Source: Aspidapion aeneum
Lineage: Eukaryota; Arthropoda; Insecta; Coleoptera; Brentidae
Assembly: GCA_963576565.1 (NCBI GenBank)
Contig: OY755047.1
Span: 36,237,851 to 36,301,850 of the forward strand
Length of the DNA stretch: 64,000 nucleotides
Direction: 5' to 3'
Made by a program: the position numbers and the translations under genes. Below the pieces are notes generated by a model. It searched no databases and was not told the DNA's origin. It was given only the letters and a program-made list of their open reading frames with translations. Positions 20,413 through 31,344 of the stretch are shown in pieces. Every line of letters begins with the position of its first letter. The first letter of the stretch is position 1.

Positions 20413-22160
20413 TAGAATGTTATGGTTGACTTCAGTCTTGTATTTTTGGTTATTCCTCATGTATTTTAGTATATTTCTCATGTATAGTTCTCTAATCCTT
20501 AGGGTTTTGGTTTCTAAAAATAGTTCTATAGTAGGATACCGCTTTGGTTTTTTACATATAACCTTGAGAATGTACTTTTGTGCAATTATCAGGTTGCTAA
20601 GTATTGTGCTACATGCACTACCCCAAATTCTTATTCCATAGTTCAGGACTGATTCAACCAATGCCTGATATACAATTTTTAGTAGTCTCCTTGATAGAAA
20701 CTCTCTAAGCTGATAAAATCTATAAATTGTTTTTCTGATCTTTTTTGTGATATATTCAATGTGGGCATTATATTTTAGATTTTGATCGATTATTACTCCG
20801 AGGTACTTTATATTTTCAACTTTTTTTATTTTTTGTTCACAACGACAATTATTATTGTTTTCATTTAAGCATTCATAGTTATGTATTTTTAGGCCACCTA
20901 TGACTTCAGTATTTTTGCTATTCATGCTAAACATAATATAGAAGGTTTTTGTGTCATTTAACGTCAATAAATTCTGATCCAGCCAAAGCTTAATTTATTG
21001 TTATATACTTTTCTGAAAGTTTGTGCACTTCTGCCCAAGTTTTAGCTTTAATCAAAATAACTGAGTCATCAGCATAGCATATGACACAACCAATTATTTT
21101 TGGTATGATTTTTGTTATCATGTCAATATAAATTGAGAAAAGAACAGGCCCTAGGACGGTTCCTTGTGGCACACCGAATTCTACTCTGTTCATGTCACTC
21201 GTATTTTCCTTAATTTTGACCTGTTGTGTGCGTTCTTGTTCAAGATATGCCTGAAAAAGATGTCATTCCTTGCCTCTTAAACCTATTCGTTCTAATTTAT
21301 TTAATAAAATTCGGTGTGCCACAGTGTCGAAGGCCCTCGCGAGATCTATAAATATTTTTCAATGACATTTTCTGTCATGAGGTGTATAGCATCTTCTGTG
21401 CACAATTTGCTACGAAAACCGAACTTATGTTTAGAGAGTGGGGCATATTTTTCCATGTGTCCATTTAGTCTATTTTTTATACATTTTTCAACCAATTTAT
21501 TAAACGTACTGGTTACTGCTATTGGTCTATAGTTATCTTTATTTTGCATATCACCATTTTTAAAAACTGGAGTAATTATTGAGTTTTTTAGTATTTTTGG
21601 ATAGGTACCTTTATTAATGATAATATTGATTATATGTGACAACGGTTTTAAAAGTCACGTGATTATCTTTAATTATTTTTGCGCTAATGTTGTCATTTAA
21701 GCTAGAAGCTGTATTTTTTAGTGAGTTTATTAGGGGGATTAATTCGTTTTCTGAGAACTTTTCAAATTTTGCATTTTTTTCAATTCGCGGTTCAATAAAA
21801 ACATAATAATTTTTTTGTATTTTTTTACAAAGATTTTTTCCCATATTACTATAATAATGTAGAAAGATACCTGCTATTTCTTTGGGGTCAGTTGTTTCTT
21901 TATTATTCTCAACTAATGAGCCAATTGTGCTTTTTTTTTGAGTATCATTAGACACTTCACTTCACACCAAATTTTTTTAGGGTCATGCTTGTTTTCATCT
22001 ATTTTGTTTTTGTAGAACATAAATTTGGTTTTTTTAATAGTTTTTGTTAAAGTATTTTTGTAAATTTTGAATCTAACTAATTTTTGTTGGTTCATTTGTG
22101 CATTTAAAATGCAGCACTCCCAACTTCTTGAAAAATATTTTAAAACCATCCCTCTCGGCA
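20413..22160 (-). pseudogene. LINE ORF2 reverse transcriptase, decayed
   Basis: Read from 22160 downward: a linker (RFKIYKNTLTKTIKKTKF), then GIFLHYYSNMGKNL, INSLKNTASSLNDNIS, SIITPVFKNGD, NYRPIAVTSTFNKLVEKC, KHKFGFRSKLCTEDAIH, FGVPQGTVLGPVLF, CYADDSVIL (catalytic Asp pair) and the connector NIKYLGVIIDQNLKYNAHI with LNYGIRIWGSA. At least four frameshifts break it. The AFDTVAH-type segment (first catalytic Asp) is readable near 21310-21340 across a frame break. It is AT-biased and older looking than the LINE at 9676-13945. Confidence 0.75.
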
Positions 22161-22394
22161 AGTCTGGTTAAAAACTCCCCGAATCTGTGCAGATTGATCT
22201 TTATTTGGGCACTTGAAAATTTGAGCTAATCAAAGCCTGAAAAGGGCTGACTTATATTATTTATTATAAATATTTTTTAAATTTTTTTTTAACAAATGAA
22301 TGTTTTAACACTCTATAGGGAAAACAATTGAAGGAGTGAAGGGGAATATACTGATTTGCAAGGCAGAAGAATATTTTCGATGGTCGTCCTCAAC

Positions 22395-24770
22395 CAACGA
22401 TTATAAACACACAGGATTGCTTATTTCCATTTAACTAATGTTAGCGTCGCTCAGCGGACCAGTTGCTTTGTTTGTATTCAGAGTTCGTGTGATTTTAAGG
22501 TGTTTTTACCTCCGTTTTTTTGCGTTTTTTCATTTATTTGACGGTGTGGTTGACTATTTAGGAGGTAAATCTGAGGGCACAGCTGTGCCTCGCCAAGTTC
22601 ACGCGCCGTACCATCTTTTCTTGAAACATTACTTGACCTATCTAAAACTCTACTTCGGAATGAGCTACGAATCTCAAACTTTGCACAGTCGTAGATCTCC
22701 ATGGAGTTAACAATCCCTTCATGTTTAGTTTCATGGAACTCCCAAAAGTACTGAAGTAGTTACGAAATTTCAAAAAACGTCGAAATTTTCACTCACTCAC
22801 TCACTCATGTATAGATCATCAAAATTCTACTGTACTTCCAGACATGCTACAAAGCTGAAATTTGGCAGACATAAGTCTGCCAAACCCCTGGAAAAAATCA
22901 AAAAACCCCAAAATTCTAATTTACTTCCCTCCCCTATACATGTAAAGTTATGTAAAAGTAACATTGCCCACTTCCAGAAATGGCAGACTGATAGGAACTA
23001 TGATAAAACTATAGAAAAAAGTTTAAAGACCCCAAAATTATAATTTACTTTCCTCCCCTATAAATGTACAGTAATGTAAAAGTAACATTGCCCACTTCCG
23101 GGCACGCTAGAGAACTGAACTTTGGAAGGCCGATAGTAACTATTATAGAACTATAGAAAAAAATTAAAACAACCCAAAATTCTAATTTACTTCCCTCCCA
23201 TATAAATGTAAAATTGTGTAAAAGTAACATTGTCCACTTCCAGAAACGCTCGAGAGCTGAGATTTGGAAGGCCGATAGGAACTATGATAAAACTATAAAA
23301 GAAAATTAAAAGTTTAATTAACTTCCCTCCCCTATAAATGTAAAGTTATGTAAATTAGCATTGTCCACTTCCAGAAACGCTAGAAAGCTGAGCTTTTGAA
23401 GAAAACGCTAAGATTTTAATTTACTTTCCTTCCCTATAAATGTAAAGTTATGTAAAATTAACATTGCCTACTTCCAGGAACACTAGAGAGCTGAGCCTTA
23501 GAAGGCTGATAAGAACTATGATAAAACCATAGGAAAATAAAAAAAAACTGAACATTTTTAATAAAGCATTGCAAAAGTTTTGAACAATATCCCGTATATT
23601 TTACTACTTTAAAACTTAAATATTATCCAAATCCTTTAAAAAAGCATTGAAATCATAACAAAAACATTTCATGTAAAAAAAGCCAAGTACGCGAAAGTGG
23701 TATTCCGTAAAAATAATTGAGATAAAAGTAAAGCCAAGTTCTACAATACAAATTTCAAAATGAATGGTTCTTACTAGCTTGGAAATGTTTTTCTAAACTT
23801 GGCTATTATTATTAAACCTTTATAAATGTGAATTAAGTAAATTCATATAAAGAAAGCACAATTTTTTGTTGAAATAAAAGCTTTGTGTTCCCTCTTTCAG
23901 TGTAGAAATATTAATATATATACTTTTAATTTTTTTTTTGATTTTTGGAAACTCCTTGCTCATTAAATTATTCACATTAAAGAAAATTGGTAATTATGCC
24001 GCAAACGTTCTTGTTTTTATTAAACTGATTATTGGAAAGTTTATTTTGTAGACAGTTTCTCCAAGTTTAGTTTCAGTTTTTTTCTTAAGTTTTTTTAGTC
24101 TCTTTATAGAAGTTTTCAGAAACATGTTACAGAAGAAGGAGTGAAAACGGGCGCTGGGTGGGATAAAAACAACTCATAACACAAACAATGTAAATCATTT
24201 GAAAAAAAACTTATGAAAATCTATTGATTTAAAGCATAAGAAGTTGAAAAACACATCTTATTTGGCTGTTTTCTCCAAAAACTGACTGGTTTTTGATATA
24301 ACAATATAATAAATATTGCAATTTTAGATCTGAAATATCAAATAAATACCTTTTTGTTACTGCATAATATAAGTGTATTTTATTATATCGGCAACAAAAA
24401 CAATAAATTATACATCTAATGATTTAAATTGATTAAACTTTTAAAAAAAATCCTACTTCTATTCTAAAACTTTCAACTATTTAAAAAACAAACTTCAACA
24501 TATCGTCTGGTAGGAAAATTCAGCTCTAGAGCAAACTCTTGATTTATCAAATCATTTGTTTTGAATAAATGAAATTATTAATTATATTTATACTAACACG
24601 AATAAAAAATTTGTTTGCAAATAAGCAAGAAAAAAGCGGGAAAAACTCAAGATTTCAATGTGTATTATATGAAGCGCGCTGAGCAGAGGTCCACTAGTGA
24701 CGTAAGCAAGGCGCCGCCTACCGCTAAAAGATTCGAGCAAATAGGCAATCCTGTGTGTTTATAATCGTGG
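22395..24770. mobile_element. 2.4-kb inverted-end element with 9-bp duplication
   Basis: The terminal 26 bases match as inverted repeats with one mismatch (C-ACGATTATAAACACAC then AGGATTGC). The direct repeat GTCCTCAAC flanks it (22386-22394 and 24771-24779). A 9-bp duplication suggests a MULE-like (Mutator) transposon. The interior carries a five-copy tandem array at 22830-23530 and AT-rich sequence with no transposase-like ORF. The element is probably non-autonomous. Confidence 0.65.
22830..23535. repeat. Tandem array of ~105-145 bp units
   Basis: The phrase TTCCCTCCCCTATAAATGTA, followed by AAAGTTATGTAAAAGTAACA, TTGCCCACTTCCAGAAA and GCTGA-(A/C)TTTGGAAG, recurs at about 22920, 23047, 23190, 23315 and 23420. 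Spacing varies by internal deletions. A poly-purine spacer (CTATAGAAAAAA) separates units. It lies wholly inside the 22395-24770 element. A short TCAC-repeat (22790-22806) precedes it. Confidence 0.75.
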
Positions 24771-24800
24771 GTCCTCAACAACAAAATCATTTCGCGGATC

Positions 24801-26006
24801 AAGGCCAACACAAAAATAGAGGCCACGACCCTGAAAAAATCAGCTGTTCACCCGGGGCTGAATTTTACATTGGGTCTTATTGGAGTTCAGAGGTTTTTTT
24901 ATGATATTTTGAAAATGGCACTACAGATTTCCGCAAAATTTCAGTAAAATATTCTCAGACAACATCCCGATATTCCACCACAGGTTTGTAAGGAAGCAAC
25001 ATGATTAAAAGGTTAAAATCTTCAAGATTTAGCATTCCTTAATTTGAATTCAAATTACCCGCCATGTACCACATGCCAACTGGTATATTTGACATGTATT
25101 TGACTTTGTCATCTGTGATTGTCACATTTGCTTCTGCTTTTAATTTAATTTTTGTGTGAGCTAATGAAGCGGCTATGAAAAATTAAGGATTACTATACAT
25201 TTAAAAAAAATTGTTCTGCCAGAATAAAGTAAAAACAATCTCAAAAATGACTTTATTAAAAAAAAATCAATTATTCATGAACCGTCATTCCAACTTCAAT
25301 TTTTTAAAGACAAGCTGTGTCGTAACGTGACCATCAAAAAAAATCAGCCCCGGATGTGACGTCAAGAAAGTGGAGGATGGTGACCCGTCCGTTTTGATAG
25401 CCCAAGGCCAACACAAAAATAGAGGCCACGACCCTGAAAAAATCAGCTGTTCTCCCGGGGCTGAATTTTACATTGGGTCTTATGGGAGGTCAGACTTTTT
25501 GATGATATTTTCAAAATGGCACTACAGATTTCCGCAAAATTTCAGTGAAATATTCTCAGACACCATCCCGATATTCCACCAAAGGTTTGTAAGGAAGCAA
25601 CATACTAAAAGGTTAAAATCTTCAAGATTTAGCATTCCTTATTTTGAATTCAAATTACCCGCCATGTAGCACATACCAACTGTTATATTTGACATGTATT
25701 TGACTTTGTCATATGTGATTGTCACATTCGCTTCTGCTTTAAACTTAATTTTTGTGTGAGCTAATGAAGCGGCTATGGAAAATTAGGGCTTACTATACAT
25801 TTAAAAAAAATTGTTCTGCCAGAATAAAGTAAAAACAATCTTAAAAAGGGCTTTATTTAAAAAAAATCAAATATCCATGAACCGTCATTCCAACTACAAT
25901 ATTTTAAAGACAATCAGCTGTGTCGTAACGTGACCATAAAAAAAAAATCAGCCCCGGATGTGACGTCAACAAAGTGGAGGATCGTGGCCCGTCCATTTTG
26001 ATAGCC
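24801..26006 (+). repeat. 603-bp direct tandem duplication
   Basis: Unit 1 (24801-25403) and unit 2 (25404-26006) begin with AAGGCCAACACAAAAATAGA and align throughout with scattered substitutions. Each unit has CCCGGGGCTGA near its start and TCAGCCCCGG near its end in inverted orientation, plus GGCCACGA versus TCGTGGCC. The unit may therefore itself derive from an inverted-end element. The 99-residue ORF in unit 2 is broken in unit 1, so it is not treated as a gene. Confidence 0.8.
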
Positions 26007-26009
26007 CTG

Positions 26010-26665
26010 GGATAGCCCTGCGCGGATATCTCGATACAAATTATAGACGCACTCAAAAAATAGCATGGAACTTCCGTTAAATGGCTAATTGGCCCAAAGC
26101 AATGTTCGCGATCCTTTCTCCCTACAAACGTCACGTCATTCTTTCCACCCCCGTGAAAATGTCATACGGAATATAACAGCGCGAACAGCGCCTGCGATCT
26201 GGACAAGGGACTAAATTGGAACTAAACATAATGACTTTTGACAGTGTCATCCTGTTCTGTGGTTTGACTGCTGTTGTGGGAAAGAGAGAGAGCCCACCAG
26301 AACAGACAGAAAGAGAGACACGCGACACACCTGAATTTATTCTGTGGTGAATGTCATTTTTGTCGGGTGTTCCCCTCAATCTGATTTTTGATAAAAAACT
26401 AAAATCAAATCATTGTGTACTGTGTACTAGATCCGCATATTTTGTGAGTCTAACAAGCAGTAGCAGTGTAAAAAAGAAGCAGCAGCAGTATAAAAAACAA
26501 GGAGCAGCATATAAAAAGCAGTCCATTCAACGACCCCATACCAGTGAGTTTTAAGGTGGATTTATTGTTCATTAAAGTAAGGGGTAAGTTCATTTATTTA
26601 GGCTTACTTCATACTTTCCACTATGAACAATGGAAATTTCTATTTTAAGTAAGGCCGCCTTGTTT
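26010..26665. other. Unassigned region with GC-rich promoter-like segment
   Basis: At 26085-26330 the base composition is more even, with AACGTCACGTCATTC, GCGCGAACAGCGCCTGCG and a GAGAGAGA run, as in insect promoters. At 26450-26540 short CAG/TAAAAA repeats follow. A plus-strand ORF at 26351-26554 encodes a Ser/Lys/Gln-rich peptide without recognisable domain, ending near a GTGAGT donor-like site. This could be a noncoding first exon but nothing links it to a gene. Confidence 0.25.
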
Positions 26666-26667
26666 AT

Positions 26668-27262
26668 GATAAAACCAAATAGGTTCTAACTTAGAGGTCT
26701 AAGCTGTTACTACTTCTGAAGAGTTACAGTGATCTATCACTCAGCTGTGACACAGTTTTATGCCAAAAACCCCCTTCGCTTAGTTTCTACCACCAAAAAA
26801 GCAACTACTACCACCTTCCCCTACTTCTAACCCCGAAAAACAAACTACTACTACCTTCGCTGAGCGTCTACCCCTAAAAAACCAACTACTGCCATCTTCT
26901 CCTAGTCTCTGCCACCAAAAAACCAACTTCTACCAATGCTTATCTTCTACCACTAAAAAACCAACTACTACCTCCTTTGATTATGATTGTAGTATTTGGT
27001 TTTTTGGTGGTAGAAGCTAGGGGAACTTGGTAGTAGTTGGTTTTTTGCTGGTAGAAGCTAGGGGAAGGTGGAAGTAGTTACTTTATTGCTGGTAGAAGGT
27101 AGCAAAAGTTGGTAGTAGTTTGTTTTTTGGTGGTAGAGGGTAATCCAAGGGGATAGTAGTTGGTTTTTAGTGTAAACCTGATCTGTACCTAAGTGATAGA
27201 TAGATAGGTAACTGTTTGGGAGTGGTAGCAGCTGTAATTTATTAGTTAGGGTTGTTTTAACC
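26668..27262. mobile_element. FB-like fold-back element with tandem-repeat arms
   Basis: The left arm (26668-26985) is made of ~40-bp tandem units like CTACCACCAAAAAACCAACT plus ACTACCACCTTCCCCTA. The right arm (26990-27175) is the same array in reverse complement (TTGGTTTTTTGGTGGTAGAA). Outside the arrays, unique flanks are also inverted (GTGATCTATCACT with AAGTGATAGATAG, and CTAACTTA with TTAGTTAGG). Inverted arms built from short tandem repeats are the architecture of Drosophila FB elements. No ORF between the arms. Confidence 0.7.
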
Positions 27263-27324
27263 TCAAACAATACACTCCAATATCAAAAAGTATAAAAAGG
27301 TTATTAAAATTTTGATCTGTAAAA

Positions 27325-27456
27325 TATAGGTAGGGGGGGGGGTGGTACCCCATGAAGCCATATTTTATGTTTGTATTCAGGAAATATGTGGAAAATATTA
27401 GAAAAAACTTAGCTTTTGGGGGGGGGCTGCCTCTGACATATATGCCACTGTGTAGA
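27325..27456. mobile_element. Decayed M2 hAT MITE fragment
   Basis: G runs flank CCATATTTTATG, TTTGTATTCAGGAAATATGTG and CTTAGCTTTTGGGG, and the right end reads ATATATGCCACTG. This is the internal sequence of the M2 family at 16386-16573. The left end is eroded. Confidence 0.55.
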
Positions 27457-27459
27457 CCC

Positions 27460-28135
27460 ATGTTTGTAGGATAATACATTTTTTGTTGCATCTTACTGCT
27501 TACTTTATGGCAATATGGCTTTGTTTGTTATTGTTATTGCTATATAGCTTTAAAATTCCTGCCTCCCTGCTTAATAAGTTTGACTTAAGCCCTGTTCTGA
27601 CTGCATCAAACCCATGTCACTATATCCAATGATGGCACTTGGAATGAGATGGTTTCATGCATTTTAGAGAAACTTTCATAGTGACAAACCAGCTTTACAG
27701 CCCCAACTATAAACTCAACTTTACTGTATCAATTTGATCATGGCACATACCTGTTTTTTTCTGGGGAGAAAGAGATGTGTCAATATGGAACTGAAACAGT
27801 ATCCTTGAGTTTTATAAATAGCATTTTTTATTGCCTAATACCCTGTTCGGACTGTGCAACTTTTCCATGCATGCAACTTTTGTGTCCTCTCTCTCACTCA
27901 GATGATGTTACTTAAAGAGAGACAGAACAAACAAGTTGCATGCTTTGTTTGGAAATGAATGAAAATTTGTTTTATTTTTAAGTAAAACAAACACTGTTTT
28001 TTAATTTTGCCAAGGCAGCTTTGTGTTCCCCTCAGATAGTACTAACCAAGTGATAACAGCTAACCTGTAATTTGTACTGTTTTGCCAATAATGCCATGTA
28101 AATCTTGGGCTAATGTCAAGAACTCTGTAATGCAA
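27460..28135. other. Unassigned intergenic DNA
   Basis: No recognisable exon or bounded repeat. The phrases around 27590-27720 and 27840-28090 have mixed composition but no long open frame. Confidence 0.35.
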
Positions 28136-28140
28136 TAAGC

Positions 28141-28296
28141 CATGGGCGCAGCCAGGGGGGGGGGCCCAAACCTAAGATTTTTTAAATATATTTTCCACAT
28201 ATTTCATGAATAAACACAAAAAATAGCATGAAATACGACATCATGAAGCCTCGCCGCCCCCCCCCCCCCCAAGACATATTCCTGGGTGCGCCACTG
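28141..28296. mobile_element. M2-type hAT MITE, diverged copy
   Basis: The left end CATGGGCGCAGCCAGGGG and right end GGTGCGCCACTG are degenerate inverted repeats. The interior (ATATTTCATGAATA, then AAATAGCATGAAATACG) matches the M2 copy at 53780. The flanks AATAAGC and CATAAGC resemble an eroded target duplication. Confidence 0.6.
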
Positions 28297-28299
28297 CAT

Positions 28300-28970
28300 A
28301 AGCTGTAAAATAATATTTTATTCTGCATAATTACCGAACAATGTAATCTCAAAGCTAAATTTGTATTCAGGGTAGTAATGCTATGTTTTTTGAACAGGTG
28401 TCAATTGGAGCTTCAGCAGTCATGTTTTTTAAGGTGTTTTATAAAGTTTCACTTAGTTTTATTTTAATAAATCTAAATTTTTTAACAATCTTAGTGGAAA
28501 GTTTGGTTTGGTGAAGTCAAAAAATAATAATAATTTCTTATGGTAGTGATAGTAGTAATTATTTATTATTCACAATTTTTACTGTAAAATCTTTTAAAAT
28601 AAAAATTTTACAAAGTTTTTTTTTGTTTTATTTATTTTTATTTAATTATTTTAGACAGGTTTTCTTTCTAACATAAAAATTTTTGTTGGTCCCCCAAAAG
28701 AGGATTCTATTCACAAACAATATTTTAAAGCTTGTGAAAAAAGAAAACAACTAAATAATTTTTTTTACATGTCAATTGTAATGTCAAAAAATGTTTTTTT
28801 CGCTTGTTGACACATGTAAAAAAAATATATATTTTTTAAACTTTTCTCTATCTGAAAAAGGTAGTTGTTATTTTGTCTGCAAATTCTATTACATGTCAAA
28901 ACTTCAGAAATCTTTAAACTAGAACAGGTCATTATTCACATAACTTATATTATCATGGCATTTTTCTAAG
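28300..28970. other. AT-rich unassigned DNA
   Basis: Contains long A/T runs. Two facing phrases, CATGTCAATTGTAATGTC and GACACATGTAAAAAA (28775-28830), form a weak inverted repeat. No exon seen. Confidence 0.3.
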
Positions 28971-28974
28971 TAAG

Positions 28975-29098
28975 GCCTGGTTTACCCAAAAACTTAATGC
29001 ACAATGAACAAACTCTGTTTCCATCTCCTTAGTATTGTAGACATAAAGTATAAACACTAAATCTTTCCATTGTGCATTATGTTATGGGTAAATTAGGC
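28975..29098. mobile_element. Small fold-back MITE, 124 bp
   Basis: GCCTGGTTTACCCA followed by CTTAATGCACAATG is mirrored by CATTGTGCATTATG and TGGGTAAATTAGGC. Arms are about 33 bp. No ORF and no clear target duplication. Confidence 0.55.
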
Positions 29099-29152
29099 AT
29101 AAAATAGAAAGTTCACATTACTTTGTTAAGTAATCTTATCTACAGTTTGACT

Positions 29153-29338
29153 AATGGTATCCGACCCTCGGAACCGAAATCAAAAAATATATTTTTACAC
29201 AAAACATAAAGCCCAATTGTGTAAAATTCTAAACTATACAATATCAGGACATCCACAAAATCATATAAATTCATAAAATTTGACTTGTGTATTGTGTAAA
29301 AACATATTCTTTGATTTCTGTGCTGAGGATCAGTTACA
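29153..29338. mobile_element. Imperfect fold-back MITE
   Basis: GTATCCGACCCTCGG-ACCG then AAATCAAAAAATATATTTT is mirrored at 29285-29338 by AAACATATTCTTTGATTTC and TGAGGATCAGTTAC. Arms are about 50 bp with many mismatches. Confidence 0.45.
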
Positions 29339-29342
29339 ATAA

Positions 29343-29422
29343 GTGAAACTGTATATACAAGTGTCCCATAAGTCAAACTGTATATACAAGTGTACACTCA
29401 AACTGTATATACAATGTCCCAT
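29343..29422. repeat. Three-copy ~30-bp tandem
   Basis: The phrase AAACTGTATATACAAGTGT, with CCCATAAGTC between units, occurs three times. It directly follows the fold-back MITE. Confidence 0.65.
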
Positions 29423-29479
29423 GATTTCAAGACAAAAAGTTTATATAAACAAAGGTCTACAAACACTTAGTAGTAGAGA

Positions 29480-30070
29480 TACAGGGTGTTTAAATTTACT
29501 TTTTTTATATAGCTTTTACAGTTTTTGTGATATTTAGCTCAAATTTGGCTCGTATATTTACTTATAGGCACTACAAGTTAGTGCATGTCAAATAGGTTTT
29601 AATTAATTTGTTTATTTTGATATAGTCGCCATACCATACTGGAGCATTTTTTATTTTATGATAGCAGCCTTTGGTGCAACAGCGATTTTCTCTAAAATGG
29701 TTAAAGATGCAAAAAAATTTCAGAAAAACAAAAAAGTTTGCAAATGAAACAAAGATTTTATTTCTTGTTTTAAAATCCCTACTTCTCCCTACCAGTGGCT
29801 TAAAACAAAAAAATTCTGGGGGAAAAGGCGACATGACCCCTGAAAAAGGGTCACTCTGTACATGTTTACTATTATTTGGCATGTCTAAAAGTGCCTATAG
29901 TTTAATATGCCAAATTTGAACTAAATATCTCGAAAAGTACAAGAGCTATAAAAAACTAAATAAAAGAAACTTTAAAACAAGGCGTTTAAGGTTATATAAA
30001 AATTTTGCCTTGAAACCACTTAAGGAATTCAACACTAAAATTATGTTATTAAATTATGAAACACCCTGTA
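29480..30070. mobile_element. Mariner-like MITE with TACAGGGTGTTT ends
   Basis: TACAGGGTGTTTAAATTTAC at the left and GAAACACCCTGTA at the right are inverted and bounded by TA. Subterminal segments also mirror: GCTCAAATTTGGCTCGTATA faces ATATGCCAAATTTGAACTA, and TATAGGCACT faces AGTGCCTATAG. These long ORFs (29571-29919) are translations of the palindromic body. The superfamily is inferred from the TA target only. Confidence 0.65.
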
Positions 30071-30112
30071 TAATGTGTATTTTATAAAAACTTATTTCAA
30101 TATGTAAATAAA

Positions 30113-30306
30113 CAGTGGCAGAACTACAATGCAGCAAGGCACAGGGTTGCTGAGAGGCGTATGCTCCATAGAGAGCCCGAAGGGCTGGAGTGATCACACA
30201 CACACAGTGATAAGTAAAAAATGATTTCAGCGAAATTAAAAAGGTTTAGTTGGTGGGAGCACCTCTGCCCTGCAGAAGGTCTTGCTGTATGGTGGTTCTA
30301 TCACTG
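30113..30306. mobile_element. hAT-like MITE, 194 bp
   Basis: CAGTGGCAGAACTACAATGC then AGCAAGG is mirrored by CTTGCTGTATGGTGGTTC then TATCACTG. These CAGTG-starting inverted ends of about 27 bp resemble hAT. An 8-bp duplication is not visible. Confidence 0.5.
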
Positions 30307-30473
30307 CTTGTCTTGCAATTCATTGCAGGGAGAAAGGCTGATCAATAGCAAAAATTGTGTACAGTTCTTTACATAATCCATATTTTTGTTGGTCCTGTAA
30401 GTCCTTCTTGGTCTTATTTAGGTATAAAGTGATAAAAAAAGACAAAAATGACTAACGAATAATACCAAACCAA

Positions 30474-30490
30474 AGGTCCTGCCAGGACCT
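30474..30490. promoter_or_regulatory. Perfect 8-bp palindrome with one central base
   Basis: AGGTCCTG-C-CAGGACCT is an exact inverted repeat upstream of the candidate leader exon. It could bind a dimeric factor; this is speculation from symmetry alone. Confidence 0.3.
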
Positions 30491-30539
30491 AATTTTTACT
30501 GATTTTTATTAGTCCGAAGCGCATTGATCAGCCCCTCGG

Positions 30540-30719
30540 CGCAGGATCTCTCCTGGGAAGGGTTTTAGTTGAGCGAACTGTCTATCCGGAAAAGTGTTTA
30601 AGTTCAATAAAATGTGTCGGAATAAAAAATCTCGGAAAGTGTTTTAGTTTACTATCTGCTCAACACTGAAATAACAATATCACAGTTCATATAAATGTAT
30701 CTTTAGCAGTAAAAAAGCT
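30540..30719 (+). other. Candidate noncoding first exon ending at GTAAGT
   Basis: The segment ends AAAAAAGCTG followed by a perfect donor GTAAGTA at 30720. Three related phrases (GGGAAGGGTTTTAGTT, CGGAAAAGTGTTTAAGTT, CGGAAAGTGTTTTAGTT) stand within 110 bp and look promoter- or leader-like. An ATG at about 30611 opens only 11 codons. No partner exon is proven; 31295 and 34603 are possible downstream exons. Confidence 0.25.
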
Positions 30720-30783
30720 GGTAAGTACTATAATATGTTTATTAATTAATTTTTAAATATTAATATAATACTGTTCATTGAAT

Positions 30784-31023
30784 ATCAGCTGATGATGGTA
30801 CAAAAAGTTTGTTTTTGTTTAAAATGTATTTTTTCAGAACCATTTCATATAAAGTTTTGGTATTTTCCATAAATTTTGTAAAAAAATTATTGTCCACAAA
30901 GTTTTACTATTTGACGATATTTTTGTGCAAATTTGATGGAAAAAGTATGCCATGATTTAAATGGGATGGTTCTGAAAAAATACATTTTGACAAAAACAAA
31001 CGTTTTTCCCATCAACAGCTGAT
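30784..31023. mobile_element. Fold-back MITE, 240 bp
   Basis: ATCAGCTGATGATGG, then GTTTGTTTTTGT and AAAATGTATTTTTTCAGAAC, is mirrored in order by GTTCTGAAAAAATACATTTT, ACAAAAACAAAC and CCATCAACAGCTGAT. The arms cover nearly the whole element. Further partial copies of the ATCAGCTGA end recur at 31060-31110. Confidence 0.65.
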
Positions 31024-31294
31024 TTTCACTGACCAGCAGATTTATTTTAACAAATATCAGCTCAGCTGGTGTTCTGTGATATCAGCTGATTTATTTTGAC
31101 AAAAATCAGCTGTGTCCCGACATGTTTGATCTAGACAGAGAGCTATAGTCTTCTCTCTTTCTGGACCGTGTTAAGGTTATACTCGTTTTACCAACGGTTT
31201 AACACGTAGTTTGCATTTCTTCCCTTTGGTGTTCTGTGATTCTTTCAGAAACTTTCAATCGATGTGTTCTGTGCAATCGATCTTGTTATAAAAA

Positions 31295-31342
31295 ATGGGT
31301 GCTTCTTTGTTCAAAAAATGCTCGGTTTGTAAATCTTCAAAG
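31295..31342 (+). CDS. Candidate first coding exon, MGASLFKK N-terminus
   Basis: An ATG opens 16 codons (MGASLFKKCSVCKSSK) that end exactly at a donor GTAAAT (31343). Gly2 with a small residue nearby fits an N-myristoylation signal, and the CSVC pair could start a zinc ligand set. The stretch before it carries a mixed-base leader with repeated phrases TTCTGTG and ATCGAT. It is too short to assign to a family, and no downstream exon was identified. It may be a chance ORF. Confidence 0.3.
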
Positions 31343-31344
31343 GT

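Larger units (their letters stand above)
17025..22160 (-). mobile_element. CR1/Jockey-group LINE interrupted by a hAT-like element
   Basis: On the minus strand the element runs from a 5' truncation near 22150, through the RT (about 21640-20950) and the C-terminus, to a 3' end AAATAAATAAATTGAATTGA at 17028-17050 with a (TTGAA)n-type tail. The hAT-like element at 17892-20404 splits the C-terminal coding part. Joining across it through the 8-bp duplication gives a continuous sense (LTRS then ITHEH). Confidence 0.75.

Noticed and set aside
22438..22710. 90-residue plus-strand ORF and its minus-strand shadow inside the 2.4-kb element
   Set aside because: No domain, and comparable open frames exist on both strands, as expected by chance in less AT-rich sequence.
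22830..23535. Regular repeats considered as a CRISPR array
   Set aside because: Units are over 100 bp, spacing is irregular and the context is eukaryotic transposon DNA.
25370..25669. 99-residue ORF in the tandem duplication
   Set aside because: The same frame is broken in the first 603-bp unit, so coding constraint is unlikely.
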